NCBI GenBank assembly: GCA_037389465.1
Contig: JAZARR010000082.1
Span: forward strand, 5,630,501-5,694,500
Length of the DNA stretch: 64,000 nt
Origin: Baylisascaris procyonis
Taxonomy: Eukaryota; Nematoda; Chromadorea; Rhabditida; Ascarididae
Direction: 5' to 3'
Shown here: positions 17,601 through 26,321 of the stretch, piece after piece
Layout of the letters: every line of letters begins with the position of its first letter
Numbering within the stretch: position 1 is the first letter of the stretch
Position numbers and translations under genes: made by a program
The notes under the pieces: model-generated
Seen by the model: the letters and a program-made list of their open reading frames with translations, nothing else
What the model was told of the DNA's origin: nothing
Databases searched by the model: none

Positions 17601-17790
17601 TTCATATCACACCATATCATACCATATTATAGCATACCATAGCATTTCATATCACACGATATGATACGATGCGATACGATATGATACGATACGATACGAT
17701 ACGATACGATAAAATACGATACGATACGATACGATACGATACGATGCGAAACGATACGATAGAATATGACACAATATGATACGATATGAT
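14600..17790. repeat. Satellite block C, degenerate array edge
   Basis: The same pentamers persist but the higher-order landmarks decay. From about 15,600 the dominant variant becomes GATACGAGATGAGACGAGATG-like, with GAGATG replacing GATATG. At 17,640-17,770 there is a run of nearly pure GATAC pentamers. Increasing divergence towards the unique sequence is typical of the edge of a satellite array. Confidence 0.85.
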
Positions 17791-18010
17791 GGGACAATAA
17801 CTAATCAATCCAATGCCTATTCAATCCTTATATATTTAATTCAATTCCCATTCAATCCTACTTTTATTCAATGCAATTTTTGTTCAACTGAATTTCTGTG
17901 CAATCCTATTCCCAATCAATTCACTTGGTTTCCTATTTCAATTCCGAATAGGAATTGAATAGCAATTGGGTTGAATTGGATTGAATTTGAATTGGAATTG
18001 TAAATATGTA
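17790..18010. repeat. Degenerate ATTCAATCC-type pentamer/decamer tract
   Basis: Short degenerate repeats of ATTCAATCC/CAATTC character switch at about 17,946 to the complementary GAATTGAAT orientation. The switch point includes the inverted repeat TTCAATTCC...GGAATTGAA (17,937-17,945 with 17,951-17,959, 5-base loop). This is a different sequence family from the GATAC array it abuts. Confidence 0.8.
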
Positions 18011-18019
18011 TATACGTAT

Positions 18020-18022
<3 letters not shown>

Positions 18023-18095
<73 letters not shown>
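18023..18095. repeat. (TA)n microsatellite
   Basis: An uninterrupted TA run of about 73 bp, followed directly by TAGA/TGAA repeats. Confidence 0.97.
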
Positions 18096-18098
<3 letters not shown>

Positions 18099-18360
18099 GA
18101 TAGATAGATAGATGGATAAATGAATAAAAAAATGAATGAATAAATAAATGAATAAACAACTAAATTAATTAATTAATTAGTTAATAATTAGGTAAGCAGA
18201 TAATTAAATGGTTAAATGAATAGATAAAAAAACAGATAAATAAACAGATAAAGAAGCAGAAAAGTAAGTAGATAAATAAATAGATGGACAGACAAACAAA
18301 TAAAGAAGCCGAGAAATAAACAGATAAATAAAGATATAGGTAAATGAATAGATAAATAAT
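18096..18360. repeat. Degenerate AAAT/AGAT/AAAC tetranucleotide tract
   Basis: Imperfect tetranucleotides (GATA, AATA, AACA, AATG) run from the TA tract to the edge of the 18,363-18,535 exon. Minus-strand frames here translate to low-complexity I/L/F/Y/C strings and are not coding. Confidence 0.85.
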
Positions 18361-18362
18361 AC

Positions 18363-18535
18363 CTTGAAGGTACGGGATCATTGGGTTCGAGTTTCGGCTC
18401 AATTAATCTTTTTGGCGGTCGTCGTCGATTAATGTCCCAATGATATTTGCTTGTTGCCAATTGGTCAATGAGCTTTTTTAAAGAAGTTGGTCGGTAGTCG
18501 GTGAAATTCGGTGAGACAGGCGTTGCCTTCTCCAT
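18363..18535 (-). CDS. Exon MEKATPV..., next to the repeat zone
   Basis: 57 codons plus two bases, ending CCTTCAAG before donor GTATTA. The text up to that donor is complex and protein-like. Beyond it the frame runs straight into tetranucleotide repeats and becomes low-complexity. A TAG directly precedes the ATG, so the exon begins after that AG or the ATG is an initiator. Confidence 0.5.
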
Positions 18536-19677
18536 CTAAGTGTTTCAGGAGGGTAAAATGTATAAATTTGTGAACAAAATAAGTAAATAAATGATGAATA
18601 AATAATAGCCACTTATGACTGCTATATGCGATTACATTTGTTTATATTGACAAATCGGCTAGACAATGAAGGGGGAATTTTTATGCACTTATGATTGATT
18701 TTGTTGGAGTAAATCTCTTATGCGCACATGGACAAAATAGTATAGAAAAGACGTATTTGGTGATATTTTAGATCAAAGAAAATTTAGGTTAGCCTTAATT
18801 ATTTCAAGGAAATGAGTTACAAGGCAGGAAACTGATAAAATCGAATATTTTGAGCAATAGCTGAACCTTTTGCTTTTTTTTTTTTGAAAAATCAAACTGA
18901 AACGTACAGCTGAGAATTGTGATCCATTTGATTACGCAAAGAATTTAATAATGAAAAATATGGAGTGAATATTCCATTCCAGAGAGAAAAATTGCACAAA
19001 TTGCAATATTGCATGAAATTTGCACTCTTGGAAGTGGACTGGGAAAGAAGGGACTGATGGCTTCTATCCACGATATAAATATTCAACCGGAGGAATTAAA
19101 CGGTCCATGAAAAGTAGTTTTTAAATCCTGACCCTTCATTAGCCTATCTCATATTATCAAAAAGCTCCGTCATTAGAAGCAGTATAGCATGCTCATCATA
19201 TCTGCTTATTTTAATACAAGTGCGACCATTACTAAGCATAAATGCGCTCACCTTATTATAAGTAGGGAGCTCAGGTGGTTTCCATTGTGGATATTTCTTC
19301 CTCAGAAAGTCGATATATTCGTCCTGAAAAGATGCTTATTTCTGGATCCAGAAGAACGTATCATGATTTGTAAATCTTATACGATTGGGAATAAATATAA
19401 AATGATCAGAAAATTGTTTGTTATAAAACAAGAGTATGACATTTCTGCGATTACTTCTACTTTTGAAATCGACGAACTCAATAGTATCTTTGCAATCATA
19501 AAGTCGGCTATTTCTATTGCTGAGATTGTATAAAATGATTGGACTATTTGAAGAAATTATTAATAAAGTTGAAAAAGTCACCCGTGTTCGTCTCGCATGT
19601 TGCAATTTGCTGTCGATAGCGAAAAGTCTTCGTTCGAGTTGCTCTAATTCATCGTTTTTCGCACGCACAGATTCCAT
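18363..19677 (-). CDS. Small coiled-coil protein gene of unknown function (3 exons seen, 3' end not found)
   Basis: Three minus-strand exons are proposed: 19,677-19,582, 19,323-19,252 and 18,535-18,363. Exon 1 starts with ATG (MESVRAKNDELEQLERRLF). A TAA lies directly before this ATG and no AG separates them, so the ATG must be the start. A possible trans-splice acceptor (GATGCAG) lies 14 bases upstream. Exon 1 is strongly helical and charged, with leucine spacing suggesting a short coiled coil. Exon 2 reads DEYIDFLRKKYPQWKPPELP and is bounded by TTTTCAG and GTGAGC. Exon 3 reads MEKATPVSPNFTDYRPTSLK, then a basic proline-rich stretch to DPVPS, and ends at a GTATTA donor. Exons 1 to 3 join in phase 0 and exon 3 ends in phase 2. 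I do not recognise the family. No continuation is visible before the repeats and satellite, so the gene may be truncated or may have a very long intron. The exon 2-exon 3 junction is inferred; exon 3 could start a separate gene. Confidence 0.5.
19083..19127 (-). CDS. Possible alternative terminal exon of the coiled-coil gene
   Basis: After acceptor GGGTCAG, 14 codons (DLKTTFHGPFNSSG) and a TGA continue exon 2 in phase 0. It would give a 70-residue protein if used in place of the 18,363-18,535 exon. It is short and the acceptor tract is weak, so it may be coincidence. Confidence 0.2.
   Translation of the reverse strand, partial: DLKTTFHGPFNSSG
19252..19323 (-). CDS. Coiled-coil gene, exon 2
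   Basis: 24 codons (DEYIDFLRKKYPQW to TYNK) between a strong nematode-type acceptor TTTTCAG and donor GTGAGC, phase 0 at both ends. Confidence 0.6.
19582..19677 (-). CDS. Coiled-coil gene, exon 1
   Basis: 32 codons beginning MESVRAKNDELEQL and ending ARRTR, followed by donor GTGACT. The opposite-strand open frame at 19,517-19,825 is its shadow. Confidence 0.55.
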
Positions 19678-19827
19678 TTATGCAAATAACGCTGCATCGA
19701 CTCGATGCAGCTGGTGGTCAAATCGAGCGACAGCTTTGCACCATTATGAGGCACTTTCAGTTACCATGGAGACATGTCTTCGCAATGATTTGCGGCTTAT
19801 AAACGAAAGAAAACAAAAATCCTAACA

Positions 19828-21185
19828 ATACTTGCATTGAATATTTCTAACTATCACTGCTGCCGAATGAAAGATTTTTGCACTTAGCGATTCGTTCTGC
19901 TTAAGTGGTCACATTTCTATCAGCAATATCTGCTATGATCAAAAATATTTCTAAATAATACCAAGACAAAGGGAGAGAGAAGGAAGGGGGAATCTGTGAA
20001 AGGAAGCTGAAACCATTGACAGTTACCAATTTGAATTTTGCAGTAAAGTAAAGCGAAAATTTGGGAGAAAGGTAATTACGAATTTAACGTAGTCGACCCA
20101 CCATGTGCCACAAAACCAAGCGAAAGAAAATTGTTTATATTGAAATAGAAAATGTACGGAAAATTGAAATCAAAAAAACATTTCAATGAATTGGCAAATA
20201 TTTATTATTATTCTACTTTCTAAGCCCTCTTTTCAAACGGTAACCGGCAAATATTATCAACAAATGGTGAGTGGAGGGGAAGATGGGAAACTAGTGTTTA
20301 AATTATTCAGCACTTATTACAGAATCATGCGATCGTTGATTGATACTGCAAAACCAACGAGTATGGAGTGACAATTTTGATGCGTATAAATCAGTGGATT
20401 TCAATCAACGAAATTTTTCATTATTTACGTCATCATGAGATTCATAGAAATGACAAAAATAGAGTTGAAAAAAAAAATGAATTCATAGATTAAAAAAGAC
20501 ATGAAGTTCATAAGGTTTGTGAAAAGTTGGAAAAAATTTTTTGATATGAGAAAAAGATGAATTTGGCGGAAAATGCATATTTGAAGTAGAACTCGATAAA
20601 ATGAAAACGTTTATCTCGAGAAAAATATTTGATTCTAATTTAGCAAAAAAATGATAAAATAAAAAAAAAAAATTATTAATCAAAGAGACTATTCTTCATA
20701 CAATGCATCCTCGTTCGATCACATCTGAAAATATTCTCAGTTGATTCTATCGATTTGATGAAAATTTCACTCAATTTGCAGCTCCACAAGAAAAAAAAAA
20801 CATTTCTAGATTTTCATTTTTTGAAAGAAAGCAAAACTTATAGTGATAATTATTGATACAAATTTACGCTTTCCGGATCATCCCTTAGAAAGCTCAAAAT
20901 TAAAAAAGTTCATGACAACTATCACTCAAATGAAATTTTTCTTATGGGAGAGAAAACTGAAGAAAAAAAAAGAACTCTTTAAAAGGTTCATCCTGCATCA
21001 TAAAAAAAAGGTTAGAAAAAATTAATGTTTTGTTTAATGGCTTCGAGATGACAGAAGTTTCCAATAGAAACTATGAGGACAAACATTGAAAAATTATTGA
21101 AAAATGGAACATGATGAATAGCAATTTTAACTATTTTAAAAATTACTTCTCCACAATCATTATTTGCGATAAATAATTGAAAGAA
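19828..21185. other. AT-rich intergenic region
   Basis: AT-rich sequence with A/T homopolymers lies between the coiled-coil gene and the hormone gene. The only item of note is the signal-peptide-like open frame at 20,186-20,266 on the plus strand, listed separately. Confidence 0.6.
20186..20266 (+). CDS. Possible secretory first exon (orphan)
   Basis: An ATG opens a hydrophobic leader (MNWQIFIIILLSKPSFQTVT, then GKYYQQM) that ends exactly at a good donor, ATG|GTGAGT. This could be the signal-peptide exon of a small secreted protein. I found no matching downstream exon on the plus strand, and the frame also continues open to 20,371 without splicing. The hydrophobic start could be chance in AT-rich DNA. 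Confidence 0.22.
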
Positions 21186-21350
21186 TTACTTTTTACAAAC
21201 ACACTTGCTGTCTTTAAGTACCGTAATGGTTCGAATTTTTGGATCGGCATCCTCATCACATTCGTCCATTGGAATCGCCTCATAGACACCTCCCTCATGC
21301 GTACAAATATCGCTTTTTTGACTTCTATGTGGGAAGTTATGCGTTCCATA
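21186..21350 (-). CDS. gplb-1: gplb-1 exon 3 (second half of cystine knot and stop)
   Basis: 54 codons plus TAA after acceptor CTTTGCAG, starting YGTHNFPHRSQ and ending DSKCVCKK. It completes the knot with the C-x-C pair. Confidence 0.82.
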   Translation of the reverse strand, partial: YGTHNFPHRSQKSDICTHEGGVYEAIPMDECDEDADPKIRTITVLKDSKCVCKK

Positions 21351-23136
21351 CTGCAAAGCTTTTCTTAATCTTTCAAAACACAGAGTAAATAATGAAGCAT
21401 TCACCTCAATAAAACAAACTTATTTAGATGTCTTTCTGCTTGAAAAGATTTAGAAAATTTTTGCATATATAAAGAGTTTTTCTCTCAAATTTGATTTCAA
21501 AAAAAAAAAGAAAAGTTTCTCGCCCTCTCCAACGATGATATCTGAAAAGGAGGGTTGCAACTTCATTCAACTTCTCACTCAAAAAAAAACTGCCCAGATC
21601 CTTATGTCTAGAACCATCTGTGGCTCATATTCTGCTGGAATTTCTTCCATTTCGATATTTTGCTTAAAGTATTCGGCTTAAAATAATTTTCACGGTGTCG
21701 GCTGGGCCTTAAAAGATGCTAAGAATGAATTGAAAAAATTAAAGAAATGCATAACCATATTACAATCGACTTATCTGTGAAATCTTCGAGGATAATCTGA
21801 CCCACCGCTTTAAGTGCTCAAATAAAAATAAGCAACTTTTATTGTGCCCATTTATTTACAAATAAACATAACTGTAAAAAAGGCTTAGTAAAGCAATAAA
21901 AAAAACCTGATAACGCAATACCGAGATTTTATTAAGTATATTGTTTAAGCTATCTCTGGTTACTTGCAACAAGGATCCATTTATGAGGATATTTTATGGA
22001 CAATTTATGGAAATTTTAAATTATTCGCCATTTCCGGGCACCTATTAGCGAAACATTTCATATGAATAAATACGTCAAGCTATTTTACAAATTTTATTAT
22101 TTTCTTTTAAGGAAAATTATCTGCAAAAATTATGAGAAAATAAACTAGCAAATACCTCTTGTGTACGACAATAGCCTCTACAAACGGGAATCGTCAGATT
22201 GATTCGACATGATTTTCCTTTGCTATCGGTTCGTACAAGAGGATTCATACCCGGCACATGCATATTCCTCATCACACAACTGTTCACTTTCGTATCTGTA
22301 CTTGATACTGACTTCTGTAAAAGAGTATCATCTTCGACTTTTTACTATCACTCTCGGTATTCCAGGAGAAAGGGAGAGAGGGGGGGGGGTGGGAGAAGAG
22401 AGGAAAGAAGCATATTTATTTTCAGTTGAAATGAATGGCCTAACCGATCAATTGTTCACATTAGCGCAGCAATATTTGAGTATACAGTTTCAATCATGAA
22501 GAAAAACTAATTATTAATTACAGAAAAATTTCGCAGTTTCGTTTTTCATATAAAGAGAGGATATCAGTATATATCAACAGAATACATATCTTAAGTATGT
22601 CCCATTCTCTGAGATAATGAAATATTCTCAACCAATCTTATATATCTCCTATATCCATGATCGGCTCTATTTGAATTGTTCATATCCTATATTTTCACAT
22701 TCAAAATTTATTTCGAAGGTTTTATTCCAAGAGTATTTCTTAAATAACTGGCACAAAAAAATGTTAGCATAAAAGGAGAGCTAAGATAAAGATGGGTTAG
22801 AAGCTGAAAAAAGTGTCTATTAATCGATTCTGTTTGTGTCGCTAAAACCATTTTCAATTAATTCCCACAATTTGCATTCCTTTTCCTAAAATTTCTTCGT
22901 CTTTCCCACTAAAAGTTGTTTAAAGCTAGAAAGCCGTTAAAGTTTTGACCTAAGAACTGAAGAAGATTGAACGCAACGAGCTTGAATTTCAACTTATTAT
23001 TAGATTTTTTTTTCCGAACATCGGTAAATTTATTTGCTAGAAAATTTCACCTGAAACAATTCGAAAAAAATAAACTTACTGAATGAACGCCATAAACTGT
23101 TAGGAGTAGTAGAATAATAATTGACCAGTTGTGCAT
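21186..23136 (-). CDS. gplb-1: Glycoprotein hormone beta subunit, GPB5/thyrostimulin-like
   Basis: Three minus-strand exons, 23,136-23,080, 22,314-22,156 and 21,350-21,186, join in phase 0 to give 126 residues. Exon 1 is a complete signal peptide (MHNWSIIILLLLTVYGVHS) with donor GTAAGT. Exons 2 and 3 hold a cystine-knot domain with eight cysteines, including the signature C-x-G-x-C (CRGYC, residues 64-68) and a terminal C-x-C (CVC, 122-124). The spacing V-R-T-D-x-x-G-x-x-C, then C-x-G-Y-C-x-T-x-E, F-P, an isolated C-T-H and a late C-D-E-D-A-D-P resembles invertebrate GPB5. The doubled Cys of the alpha subunit (GPA2) is absent. One N-glycosylation site (NLT) lies in exon 2. Members of this family are secreted, pair with GPA2 and signal through LGR-type receptors. 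The protein stops two residues after CVC, so the last cysteine pair of arthropod GPB5 is missing. The symbol follows the C. elegans orthologue name. Confidence 0.82.
22156..22314 (-). CDS. gplb-1: gplb-1 exon 2 (first half of cystine knot)
   Basis: 53 codons between acceptor TTTTACAG and donor GTATTT, containing NSCVMRN, KGKSCRINLTIPVCRGYCRT and QE. It contains no stop. The plus-strand frames over it (22,199-22,499) are shadows. Confidence 0.82.
23080..23136 (-). CDS. gplb-1: gplb-1 exon 1 (signal peptide)
   Basis: 19 codons from ATG to TCA, followed by the consensus donor GTAAGT. The frame is also open upstream, but this ATG opens a textbook signal peptide. Confidence 0.8.
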
Positions 23137-23221
23137 AACGTCGAAATGAAGTGAAACACTTTCGCGAGAGTGAATAGTTTCGTACGAAACATCCGCGTTG
23201 CGTTCCTCTTCAACGTTGTTA

Positions 23222-23234
23222 CACACTGCAAGCA
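23222..23234 (-). promoter_or_regulatory. Candidate 3' splice/trans-splice site upstream of gplb-1
   Basis: The sequence CTATTGCTTGCAG ends about 86 bases before the gplb-1 ATG. It could be a spliced-leader acceptor or the end of a 5'-UTR intron. This is motif match only. Confidence 0.3.
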
Positions 23235-23236
23235 AT

Positions 23237-26106
23237 AGATCACATAAGCAACCAAATGGTCAGTCATTCTTTCGACAGCGAATTTACCCTCGTCAATTGC
23301 TTTGTGCATCGTGAAAAAAAGGAAAAAAAAAACATACTTGCATATGTTTAAACCTATCCATTCCCTCGAATTTGCAAATAATTTAAAGCTACTGCATTAA
23401 ATTTTGAGAGGTTTAATATACAGCATGTGATAATCCCCTGTGTGAACATTCAAACCAACCGATCCATCACCACAACGATATAAGAAACTAAGCATAAAGA
23501 ATTATCGCTCTAACATGTGAATTTCAACTTTCTGCAATTCATTGATACGAAAGACCATAAAAATATCAAATTAATAACAAAATAATTGATTTATTAAGTA
23601 ATTATGGGATCAAAAACCGATCACACAAACTGATTTGCGAAGAGGAATTATTTATTTAATTCGCGGTTTATTCAAAAAATTTTTCAAGGTAAACGGTAAA
23701 ATGCACAGTTGAAAATATTCAGCAAAAATGCTTATTTCTTCACGCAAGAAAAGAAACACATTCTATCAAAACATTGAAATATGACAAACAGAACCGTTGG
23801 TTTATTCAAATCCCATAGAAACATTGTATCAGTAATAGAAGAAATGAAGGATTTGTATTGCATGGATTTAGCACTTCATCATGCGAACTCACAATAGATA
23901 ATTTATCTTGCACTTAAAACATAAAAGATTTGACTGCTAAATTAAAATTGCATTACTTCATGTAATGCAATATATAAATCGCAATATTGCACTCTAATAT
24001 TCATTAATCCCAAAATCTCGATACATGAAAATATTGTAAATAAAAGAAATTCATATGAAATTTGCTTAAACTTATTTAAAGATCCACCTATATTGCAAAA
24101 AGACGTGCGATTATCTCCACACACTTATATGACTTTTCATCAGCAATACATTTGAGATAATGAGAATCTATATCGCTTGCCTTCTGTGCTGAATGTTATT
24201 CGTTAATAAAGATCACTTTTATATCTTATAAAAATTGAAGAATACTATTTATTTTCTATTTTTTTATGAATTCACTGAAAACTTTGAGAATAGATAACTT
24301 CTAAAGTTTCTTCTAAAATTCTCTCTTTCAATAGTAATTATGCGTCGTCCTGAGATTATTGATGAGGCGAACGAATATCCGAAAAAAAAAACGATTCGAC
24401 TCTCATTCCTTTATCATAACAAGCTAAAAAAACTACTATCAGTGAAATGAGTGCTCTAAAATTTCATCAGAATTCCGGCGGTGAAAATTTGAATTTTCAG
24501 TTTTTGGACTTTTTTTTCAGAGTGCCGATTCTGCTGCTTCAATGAACTCTATAGATGCAGCTGGAGTATATGCTATTCATCGATATTACCCAAATAATAT
24601 ATTCAAATATCTATTTGTGCCATTCACATATATCACATCGGCAAACTATAAGCTCAAATATGTTTTTGCATAGGTTAGATGCGAAAATTCAAAGGAATGA
24701 GAGTCAACAATTCACATACAACAACGAGAAATTTTTTTCCAAAATTCACTGAACTGATTTACATAAAATGTCGCCTTCATTTTGCATTTCAAACGTCGTC
24801 GTCTTGCATAGACAAAATAAATACACACATAGAATATAATGAAAAAAACAAAAAATTACTAAACTGAAACTATTGATCACTTTAAAAATAGTATAGCACA
24901 TTTTTATGATTCTGTCTTGTTGAGATGCATAAGCCGATGAATTATCATATTTCCTTGAATGTAACCCCCATCTCAATAAAAGCCTCAATATAACTCCCCC
25001 CCTCAACCACTTCAACATAATTCAAGGGTGCAAAAGCTGTTCGAGTTCGAGAAATTTTTTAGTGGAAAAGGGATGGGAGGAGGGGGCGTCGAAAAGAGCG
25101 AGGTGACTCAGCAAAGTTTTTGCACGCCGATCGAAATTAGGCAATCCATTCTTGAATCAAACGTTCACTCTTCTTCATATAAATATCGTTGAATTTCTTT
25201 CTGACTAATAGAAACTAATAAACTCTCTCTAAATCCCGAGGGATTATATTCAAGCAAATATTATACATCATTCCATAGAAAGAACAAGGACAACTTGCAA
25301 CATATGACATTTTATGATCAGGGTTATCATACGAAGTCAGATCTCTCTTAGAAGGATGTGAGATGTGGATCTTTTTTCCGAAACAAACAAAAAAATAGAA
25401 AATAGAAACTTGCATACGAATAAGATTTTGTTTAGTTAAACTTTTTCGAATTTATATATATTATTTTTAATTATCCTCACTTCACAATTTTTATAAAACA
25501 TATACAATAAATGCAGAAAGATTAAACCCCATTGACGCACTATTAATTGGTTTATTGATAAGATGCTATTTTATGCGCCTCTGATGGGCGTATAATAATG
25601 GATTGTTGTGAGGATATTACGTAGAATTAAGTGAAATAAAACTGAAAAAATTGTTGATTCACTGATCGTGTTCACTGATAAGCAAACATTTACATATATA
25701 AATATTCTATCGGAAACGATCACTTATATTGAAGCATTTTTGTTCCACATAAATTTGCATAATTATATCCGTCAGAAACAACAGATCAAATTTTCACCGG
25801 ATTTAATTTGAATATGTTTTAAAAAAATCTACTTTTCTTCGAGACAGATCAGATATATCGAATGATACTCACATGAGATAACAATGAACTCTAGATTAAA
25901 ACAGAAGAACAGCCTATTAAGAAAAATACCTCATCACTTCACACCTTCGAAAACTGAGGTCTCGAAGAGATATTAAACATGATGGAAATGATCTCCTGAT
26001 AAATAATCTATTGATCAAAGATCGACCTATCGATCAACATTTTCAATCGATTTTAGTGATCAAAGAAAAAAAAACCCACAAAAATTGAGCAAAATAAAAA
26101 AAATGA
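23237..26106. other. Intergenic region between gplb-1 and gar-3
   Basis: About 2.9 kb of AT-rich sequence with no convincing exon on either strand. It contains a short perfect hairpin at 23,947-23,971 (10-bp arms ATTGCATTAC, 5-base loop). It presumably holds the gar-3 3' UTR and the gplb-1 promoter. Confidence 0.6.
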
Positions 26107-26321
26107 TCAAATACGTAGCAGATAGGCATTCCTCATAAGACCAGGTCGTTCTTGACGCCAACGACCCATTAGTATGCGTAAATATGTCATACGAAAACGT
26201 GCATTACAAAGTGCATAGCAAAGTGGATTGATAGTTGAGTTGATATAGCAGAGGCAGTAACCAATATGGAAATAGACCTCAGGTATCGAATTCTTATAGA
26301 ACGCCTCCCAGCAAACGATCA
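26107..26321 (-). CDS. gar-3: gar-3 exon 13 (TM7, tail, stop)
   Basis: [39 protein letters not shown], then a short basic tail ending NAYLLRI and TGA. Acceptor CAATTTCAG. Confidence 0.95.

Larger units (their letters stand above)
1..17790. repeat. GATAC/GATAT satellite array with higher-order structure
   Basis: The whole stretch is tandem variants of the pentamers GATAC and GATAT and their complements, giving a basic decamer GATACGATAT. Landmarks such as CATCACCGTATCA and CATATGATTCGACGTGATACC recur every roughly 295-320 bp, so the decamers are grouped into higher-order units. Each unit holds a part reading in the ATCATACC orientation followed by a part in the GATACGAT orientation. Long open frames occur in it because three decamers make 30 bases, which is ten codons without a stop. 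These frames encode only monotonous ISYHIVSYRI-like repeats and are not genes. The array continues off the left edge of the window. Confidence 0.97.

Noticed and set aside
1..17790. CRISPR-like or telomeric array
   Set aside because: There are no unique spacers between repeats, and the unit does not match known telomere repeats such as TTAGGC.
19189..19825. Plus-strand frames of 114 and 102 codons
   Set aside because: They overlap the minus-strand coiled-coil exons, which have better splice signals and composition.
22199..22499. Plus-strand frames of 76 and 96 codons
   Set aside because: Antisense shadows of gplb-1 exon 2 running into a poly-G tract.
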